A stretch of 15,495 nucleotides of DNA. Origin: Bacteroidales bacterium (GTDB taxonomy: Bacteria > Bacteroidota > Bacteroidia > Bacteroidales > UBA932). The position numbers and the translations under genes are program-made. Below the pieces are notes generated by a model, which saw nothing but the letters and a program-made list of their open reading frames with translations, made no database searches and had not been told where the DNA came from. The stretch is taken from the NCBI GenBank assembly GCA_004552115.1, contig SFPH01000089.1:1-15495 (forward strand). The letters are read 5' to 3'. This document shows positions 8,169 through 12,762 of this stretch, one piece after another. Positions within the stretch are counted from its first letter, which is position 1, and every line of letters begins with the position of its first letter.

Positions 8169-8855
8169 CTACATCTCCCGTACAAGCCTCTTGAACTCCT
8201 CCACACGCTTGTCGCGGACATTGACATCGGCCGGGTCGATGAGGAAGACCGGGGCGGAAGAAGGCGCATAGCGGTACAGTCCCGCCGCAGGATAAACGCT
8301 CAGGGAACTTCCCACAATCAGAAGGATATCAGCCCGGGAGACAATGTCGATGGCCTTGCCGATTTTCGGGACCGCCTCTCCGAACCAGACTATATGCGGG
8401 CGGAGCTGGACACCGTCAGGGGACTTGTCTCCAAGGAAAATCTCACCATAGCCGATGTCGAACACCTTCGCCTCGGAGAAGCCGTCATTCTCATTGCAGC
8501 TGTCCTCAGGACGGACCTTGGTAAGCTCGCCGTGAAGATGCAGGACGCGGGTGCTGCCTGCGCGCTCGTGGAGATTGTCCACATTCTGGGTTATGACATC
8601 GACATTGTACCTTTCCTCCAGGGCGGCGATGGCCAGGTGGGCTGCATTGGGCTTCACTCCGGCCAGCTCCTTCCTGCGGATATTGTAGAAATCCAACAGG
8701 AGGGCCTTGTCCTTCCTCCAGCCATCAATTGACGCAACTACCTGAGGGTCAAACTTATCCCAGAGGCCTCCATTGTCCCTGAACGTGCTGATGCCGCTCT
8801 CGGCACTGACGCCGGCACCGGTCAGCACTACAATATGTTTCCTGGCGTTTCCCAT
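8169..8855 (-). CDS. cobB: NAD-dependent protein deacylase, class III sirtuin (CobB/SIRT5-like)
   Basis: Removes acyl groups from lysine side chains using NAD+ in the cytosol. The 228 residues show the Rossmann motifs GAGVSAESGISTFRDNGGLW (13-32), TQNVDNLHERAGS, the catalytic His108 in HLHGEL, RPHIVWFGE and VGSSLSVYPAAG. Tyr57 and Arg60 in the FYNIRR segment match the Tyr-x-x-Arg pair that in SIRT5 and CobB binds succinyl or malonyl groups, so acidic deacylation is likely. The zinc-ribbon position (about 113-145) contains only one Cys (Cys120), so the usual four-cysteine zinc site is missing; related Bacteroidota sirtuins share this, as far as I recall. It starts 17 bases after the stop of the upstream ATPase gene, which suggests co-transcription, and has no clear promoter or SD of its own. 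Confidence 0.95.
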   Translation of the reverse strand: MGNARKHIVVLTGAGVSAESGISTFRDNGGLWDKFDPQVVASIDGWRKDKALLLDFYNIRRKELAGVKPNAAHLAIAALEERYNVDVITQNVDNLHERAGSTRVLHLHGELTKVRPEDSCNENDGFSEAKVFDIGYGEIFLGDKSPDGVQLRPHIVWFGEAVPKIGKAIDIVSRADILLIVGSSLSVYPAAGLYRYAPSSAPVFLIDPADVNVRDKRVEEFKRLVREM

Positions 8856-8872
8856 ATCATTGTATCATTTTT

Positions 8873-10027
8873 TCACTTTCTTGAAACCCCGAAATAAAAC
8901 TGCCTGAGCCAATACTCGAAAAGCGGATCCATTATCTCAGGTTCGTCCTTGTCATTGTAGAAAATCACCTCTTTCTTCATGAGGGCATCCTTGACGCGCT
9001 TTACATTTGCGGAGGAATTGAGGGCGTACTTCTCGATCACATCCGTGGTGCTGAACTTCACGACACCGTCCAGGACAGCCTTGAGAAACCTGATCTGGAA
9101 TGAGGTGAGGTCATCCATTATCCTCTGATACTCGGGCTCGTGTACAGAAACCATGCAGGAAAGGGCATCCTTGAACGTGATTTCGCTGATGTAACCTTTG
9201 GAAAGGCAGTCGCAGATGAAGAAGAAATGGTTGATGTGCCAGACATTGTTGCGGAAAAGATTGCAGACGCCCTGCACAAGTTCCCTGTCAATGACCTTTC
9301 CCCCCATGGAAAACCCTCTCATCACATACTCGGCTATCTCCGTGGAAGTCAATGGAGAAAGCGCCAGCCTCTCGACCACGTTCCAGAAAAGTTTCCTCCG
9401 GCTGAAGATGTCCGCCATGGCATTGACCCGGGAACCGAGAAGCACGAATGAGCAATAAGGGGCCGGTGCATCCTTGTGAGAGGCAAGCACATCCTGCATC
9501 ACCCGGAGAATCCTGTCCCCCTCGTCCGTGCCGATGTTCTGGAACTCCCGGATCACCACGATCACGTCAGTCTTGCGGGACTCCGCAAGCCTGTAGGGAA
9601 GCTCGATGATTTCCCTGGATTCCTCTTCGGACAACGGGAAAGAGCCCTGGAAGAGTTCCCCGGTCTCCAGATACAGGTTCTCGTCGAAAGCCAGCGAGGT
9701 GTCTCCGAGAAATGCTGAAGAAATCTCGCCCATCTCCCCGGGGGCGGCGGCGACGGATTTGATGACATTGCCTGCGAACCTGCGGAGGAAGGCCTCCGGC
9801 GTCCTGATGTTCAGCAAATCCACCTCGCACAAAACCGGAGTATGCCCGGACGTCCTCAGATTGAACAGGGTCTGCCTGACAACCGACATCTTGCCCGACT
9901 TGGGAGGCCCCCAGATCACGACATTCTGGCCGTGGGAGAGCATTCCGGAGAGAGTATTGCAGTCACCCCGCCTTCCGGCAAAGGATTTCCCGGTGACCGA
10001 TTTGTCAAATATGAATGGTGAATCCAT
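8873..10027 (-). CDS. P-loop ATPase of the ATPase_2 (archaeal ATPase, STAND-like) family
   Basis: A 384-residue cytosolic protein. The Walker A motif is GPPKSGK (40-46). The Walker B strand at 155-161 reads VIVVIRE, with Arg160 where the family usually has Asp, and Glu161 retained, followed by FQN. A FVLLGSR strand (194-200) resembles the sensor segment of this family. The C-terminal part (about 305-380) looks like a winged-helix domain and ends in MDPLFEYWLRQFYF, close to the DPLFxYWLR signature of the DUF234-type C-terminus of these ATPases. Members occur widely in archaea and Bacteroidota and mostly lack an assigned role; some act as toxin-like or signalling switches. It is first in a two-gene unit with the sirtuin and has a divergent promoter region to rplU. 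I cannot state its function; the altered Walker B could reduce or abolish hydrolysis. Confidence 0.85.
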   Translation of the reverse strand: MDSPFIFDKSVTGKSFAGRRGDCNTLSGMLSHGQNVVIWGPPKSGKMSVVRQTLFNLRTSGHTPVLCEVDLLNIRTPEAFLRRFAGNVIKSVAAAPGEMGEISSAFLGDTSLAFDENLYLETGELFQGSFPLSEEESREIIELPYRLAESRKTDVIVVIREFQNIGTDEGDRILRVMQDVLASHKDAPAPYCSFVLLGSRVNAMADIFSRRKLFWNVVERLALSPLTSTEIAEYVMRGFSMGGKVIDRELVQGVCNLFRNNVWHINHFFFICDCLSKGYISEITFKDALSCMVSVHEPEYQRIMDDLTSFQIRFLKAVLDGVVKFSTTDVIEKYALNSSANVKRVKDALMKKEVIFYNDKDEPEIMDPLFEYWLRQFYFGVSRK

Positions 10028-10048
10028 AAAGTCTCCATCTTATCTGTC

Positions 10049-10057
10049 ACAAATTTA
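10049..10057 (-). promoter_or_regulatory. Putative -7 box of the ATPase-sirtuin unit
   Basis: The minus strand reads TAAATTTGT, a full match to TAnnTTTGY, about 22 bases upstream of the ATG at 10027. No good TTTG -33 box is seen at the proper distance. It stands back to back with the rplU promoter. Confidence 0.55.
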
Positions 10058-10076
10058 AGGAATATTCAGAAAATAT

Positions 10077-10108
10077 TTTGCAGTATTTGATAAAAATGCT
10101 AAATTTGC
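10077..10108 (+). promoter_or_regulatory. Bacteroidota-type promoter for rplU-rpmA
   Basis: TTTG (10077-10080), a 19-base spacer, and TAAATTTGC (10100-10108) match the TTTG-N19-TAnnTTTGY pattern exactly. It is the best promoter in the window. Initiation near 10115 gives a leader of about 40 bases before the rplU ATG. Confidence 0.85.
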
Positions 10109-10153
10109 GGTCCTATTGTGATTATGACTGCCAAGCTTTTAAAGTTTTACAGA

Positions 10154-10465
10154 ATGTACGCAATCGTTGACATTGCAGGCCAGCAGTTCAAAGTAGAGGC
10201 TGGCGCAGAGATTTTCGTCAACCGTCTTTCGGCCAAGAACGATGAGACGGTCGAGTTCGACAAGGTGCTTCTCCTCGACAATGAGGGCGAAGTGAAGGTC
10301 GGAGCCCCTTACGTAGAAGGCGCAGTAGTCAAGGCTACCGTGCTCAATGATGATGCCAAGGCAAAGAAAGTATTGGTATTCAAGAAAATCCGTCGCAAAG
10401 GATTCCAGAAGCTCAACGGCCATCGCCAGAAGCTCACCAAGATCCGTATCGACTCTATCGCTTAA
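10154..10465 (+). CDS. rplU: 50S ribosomal protein bL21
   Basis: Large-subunit protein that binds 23S rRNA, usually encoded next to bL27. The ATG at 10154 gives 103 residues starting [17 protein letters not shown], the invariant N-terminus of bL21. The conserved C-terminal [17 protein letters not shown] segment is also present. In-frame GTG (10118) and ATG (10124) codons upstream would add 10-12 residues not found in the family, and sit in the leader, so I reject them. No SD precedes it. It is 22 bases ahead of rpmA, shares its strong promoter, and the pair ends at a clear terminator. Confidence 0.97.
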   Translation: MYAIVDIAGQQFKVEAGAEIFVNRLSAKNDETVEFDKVLLLDNEGEVKVGAPYVEGAVVKATVLNDDAKAKKVLVFKKIRRKGFQKLNGHRQKLTKIRIDSIA

Positions 10466-10473
10466 TCATTAAC

Positions 10474-10480
10474 AGGAGGA
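10474..10480 (+). promoter_or_regulatory. Shine-Dalgarno of rpmA (AGGAGGA)
   Basis: AGGAGGA lies 7 bases before the rpmA ATG at 10488. It is one of only two strong SDs in the window; the other is that of rpsU. It marks the start of the disrupted rpmA. Confidence 0.75.
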
Positions 10481-10487
10481 AAGAAAA

Positions 10488-10713
10488 ATGGCACATAAAA
10501 AAGGTCAAAGTAGTTCCAAGAACGGTCGTGAATCGCAAAGCAAACGACTCGGTCTCAAGAAGTTCGGCGCAGAGAGGTACCGTGCACAATCCTGACAAGA
10601 ACGTCGGAATCGGCAAGGACCATACTCTCTATGCCCTCGTTGACGGCACAGTCAAGTTCACCAGGAAGAGAGAGAACAAATCTTACGTGTCGGTTATCCC
10701 TTTTGAGAACTAG
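10488..10713 (+). pseudogene. rpmA: 50S ribosomal protein bL27, disrupted by an internal deletion with frame change
   Basis: bL27 reaches into the peptidyl transferase centre and stabilises tRNA. The first frame reads [20 protein letters not shown] and LGLKKFG, as expected, then becomes unrelated sequence and stops at 10593-10595 after 35 residues. From about 10570 the next frame continues with [20 protein letters not shown] and ends [11 protein letters not shown] at the stop 10711-10713. The expected block between FGG and QRGT (about 12 residues, containing AGNIIVR) is absent. A 35-base deletion at about 10568-10570 explains both the missing block and the frame change. Residue 8, normally Gly, is Ser. 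The sequence on both sides is otherwise well conserved and the SD, operon position and terminator are intact, so the lesion is recent or an assembly error. A second rpmA elsewhere would be needed if it is real. Confidence 0.9.
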
Positions 10714-10735
10714 CTCGAAGGGTCTTGAAAGACAT

Positions 10736-10780
10736 CAGAGGATTGCACTTCGAGTTCGGCGTGCGGTCCTCTGTTTTTTT
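10736..10780 (+). terminator. Intrinsic terminator of the rplU-rpmA operon
   Basis: CAGAGGATTGCAC (10736-10748) pairs along its full length with GTGCGGTCCTCTG (10761-10773), 13 pairs including two G-T, around a 12-base loop. Seven T follow (10774-10780). It ends 30 bases before the serS ATG. Confidence 0.93.
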
Positions 10781-10785
10781 ATTTG
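10755..10785 (+). promoter_or_regulatory. Weak candidate promoter for serS
   Basis: TTCG (10755-10758), 19 bases, then TTTATTTG (10778-10785) partly match TTTG-N19-TAnnTTTG, with one mismatch in each box. It overlaps the terminator of the preceding operon. A start near 10792 would give an 18-base leader. Confidence 0.35.
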
Positions 10786-10809
10786 AAGAACATTAGACGT
10801 AAAAATATC

Positions 10810-12081
10810 ATGTTGACACTCAAAATGCTTCGCGACGATCCCGAATTCGTTATCGGGAAACTTGCAGTTAAGAACTTCGATGCAAGAGCCATCGTTGAGA
10901 AAGTCCTGAAACTTGACACTGAAAGAAGGTCGCTCCAGACAGAGAGCGATGCCCTCCTCGCTCAGCAGAAGCAGAAGGCGGGCCTCATCGGAGGCCTCAT
11001 GAAAGAAGGCAGGAAGGCCGAGGCCGAGGAGGCCAAGAAGGAAGTGGCCGAGCTGAAGGCAAAGTCAACCGAGCTCCTCGCAAAGGCTGATGTCACAAAC
11101 AAGGAACTTGAGGCACAGCTGGTGCTTCTCCCGAACATACCTTGCGACCTCGTCGTTCCGGGCAAGGGAGCCGAGGACAATCAGGTCGTGAAGATGGGAG
11201 GTCCGGAAATCCATCTTCCGGAAAATGCCCTCCCTCACTGGGATCTCGCCAGGAAGTTCGACATCATCGACTTCGACCTTGGCGTGAAACTCACCGGAGC
11301 GGGATTCCCGGTCTACAAAGGCAAGGGTGCCAAACTCCAGAGAGCGCTCATAAGCTTCTTCCTCGACCAGAATACAGCTGACGGATACAAGGAAATTGAG
11401 CCGCCGATCATGGTGAACGCCGCTTCCGGTTTCGGTACCGGCCAGCTCCCTGACAAGGAGGCCCAGATGTACTATGTCGGCCTCGACGATTTCTATCTCG
11501 TCCCTACCGCAGAAGTACCGGTGACCAATATTTACAGGGATGTCATCCTCGCAAACGACCAGTTCCCGCAGAAGCTGACCGCATACACTCCGTGCTTCCG
11601 CAGGGAGGCAGGCTCATACGGCAAGGACGTAAGAGGCCTGAACAGGCTCCACCAGTTCGACAAGGTGGAAATCGTGCGCATCGAAAAGCCGGAGAACTCC
11701 TACAGGGCCCTCGACGAAATGATTGCCCACGTGGAGGATCTCGTGAACAAGCTCGGACTCAAGTACAGGATCCTCAGGCTCTGTGGCGGTGACCTGAGCT
11801 TCACCTCCGCCATCACCTACGATTTCGAACTCTGGTCAGCCGCACAGCAGAGATGGCTTGAGATTTCCTCAGTCTCCAACTTCGAGACATACCAGGCAAA
11901 CCGTCTCCACCTCAGATATAAGGACGAGAACGGCAAGACCCAGCTCTGCCACACCCTCAACGGAAGTTCCCTCGCCCTGCCGCGTGTGGTTGCGGCAATG
12001 CTTGAGGACAACCAGCAGGAGGACAGAATCGTCATTCCTGAGATCCTGAGGCCGTACACCGGATTCGACTACATCGACTGA
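10810..12081 (+). CDS. serS: Serine-tRNA ligase
   Basis: Charges tRNA-Ser (and tRNA-Sec where present) with serine in the cytosol. The ATG at 10810 gives 423 residues, the usual family length; a TTG at 10783 would add nine residues and is rejected. Residues about 25-105 form the long charged coiled-coil arm that grips the tRNA long variable arm. The class II catalytic core follows: an ALPHWDLARKFDIIDF segment, GAGFPVYKGKGAKLQRAL, TAEVPVTNIYRD (the serine-binding TxE motif), motif 2 FRREAGSYGKDVRGLNRLHQ and motif 3 in the LNGSSLALPRVVAAMLEDNQ segment. No disruption is seen. It is followed after 9 bases by ruvC, so the two are probably co-transcribed. Confidence 0.98.
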   Translation: MLTLKMLRDDPEFVIGKLAVKNFDARAIVEKVLKLDTERRSLQTESDALLAQQKQKAGLIGGLMKEGRKAEAEEAKKEVAELKAKSTELLAKADVTNKELEAQLVLLPNIPCDLVVPGKGAEDNQVVKMGGPEIHLPENALPHWDLARKFDIIDFDLGVKLTGAGFPVYKGKGAKLQRALISFFLDQNTADGYKEIEPPIMVNAASGFGTGQLPDKEAQMYYVGLDDFYLVPTAEVPVTNIYRDVILANDQFPQKLTAYTPCFRREAGSYGKDVRGLNRLHQFDKVEIVRIEKPENSYRALDEMIAHVEDLVNKLGLKYRILRLCGGDLSFTSAITYDFELWSAAQQRWLEISSVSNFETYQANRLHLRYKDENGKTQLCHTLNGSSLALPRVVAAMLEDNQQEDRIVIPEILRPYTGFDYID

Positions 12082-12090
12082 TCCGGCCTG

Positions 12091-12645
12091 ATGATAAAAG
12101 ACACTACAATTCTCGGAATAGACCCCGGAACCAATATTCTTGGCTTCGGGGTCATCCGTGTTGAAAACGGCAAGCCTCACTACCTGGAGATGGGAGTCAT
12201 CGACCTCAGGAAGGAGAAGGACGCCTATTCGAAACTGAGCCGCATCTTCAGGGAGATCGGAGACGTGTGCGACAGGTTCTCCCCTGACGAGATGGCATTG
12301 GAATCTCCATTCTACGGGAAGAATGCCCAGGTCGTGCTCAAGCTCGGCAGGGCGCAGGGAGCGGCAATGCTGGCGGCCACCACAAGAGGCATATCCATCA
12401 CTGAATATGCGCCGAGGAAGGCCAAGGTGGCCGTGACGGGAAACGGAGCCGCCTCCAAGAATCAGGTAAGCACAATACTGCAGAGAATCCTGGGCATAGA
12501 CATCGAGGAGAAATTCCTGGACGCGACCGATGCGCTCGCCATTGCAATGTGCCATTATTACCAGCTCTCGAATCCCCTCGCCGGGATGAAAAGCGGAGGA
12601 AGCTGGGAAAAATTCATAGCTGACAATCCCGACAGGATAAAATGA
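12091..12645 (+). CDS. ruvC: Crossover junction endodeoxyribonuclease RuvC
   Basis: Cleaves Holliday junctions made by RuvAB at symmetric positions during recombination and repair. The 184 residues contain all four catalytic acids of the family: Asp11 in GIDPGT, Glu71 in ALESPF, and Asp144 and Asp147 in FLDATDALAIAMCHYY. FYGKNAQ and APRKAK segments are also typical. The ATG at 12091 follows the serS stop by 9 bases with no SD, so it is likely translated from the serS transcript. Length fits the family. Genes ruvA and ruvB are not in the window. Confidence 0.97.
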   Translation: MIKDTTILGIDPGTNILGFGVIRVENGKPHYLEMGVIDLRKEKDAYSKLSRIFREIGDVCDRFSPDEMALESPFYGKNAQVVLKLGRAQGAAMLAATTRGISITEYAPRKAKVAVTGNGAASKNQVSTILQRILGIDIEEKFLDATDALAIAMCHYYQLSNPLAGMKSGGSWEKFIADNPDRIK

Positions 12646-12654
12646 CATTTTCAA

Positions 12655-12728
12655 GCCGGACGGATTAAACCCCGGGCCGGCGGATTTGTCTAATGGCTGT
12701 TGCTTCCCGGAAGGAATCTGCGGAAGCA
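12655..12728 (+). other. Structured spacer between ruvC and the outer-membrane protein gene
   Basis: The 117-base gap holds several inverted repeats: TGCTTCC (12701-12707) with GGAAGCA (12722-12728), and a GC-rich GCCGG/CCGGC pair near 12655-12682. None is followed by a T-tract. I see no TAnnTTTG box, so the outer-membrane gene may have a different promoter type or be read through from ruvC. Confidence 0.3.
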
Positions 12729-12762
12729 TTCACGGAGTGTTACTGAAAACTGAAAAAGATCA

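Noticed and set aside
10528..10713. Independent small gene starting at GTG
   Set aside because: From about 10570 it is the bL27 C-terminal part; the first part is an out-of-frame reading of the bL27 N-terminus.
10488..10713. Programmed translational bypass or frameshift in rpmA
   Set aside because: The missing residues are not encoded in any frame, so bypassing would still give a bL27 lacking a core strand; deletion or assembly error is simpler.
11869..12729. Minus-strand open frame of 286 codons
   Set aside because: It is antisense to serS and ruvC, which have complete catalytic motifs; no domain is recognisable.
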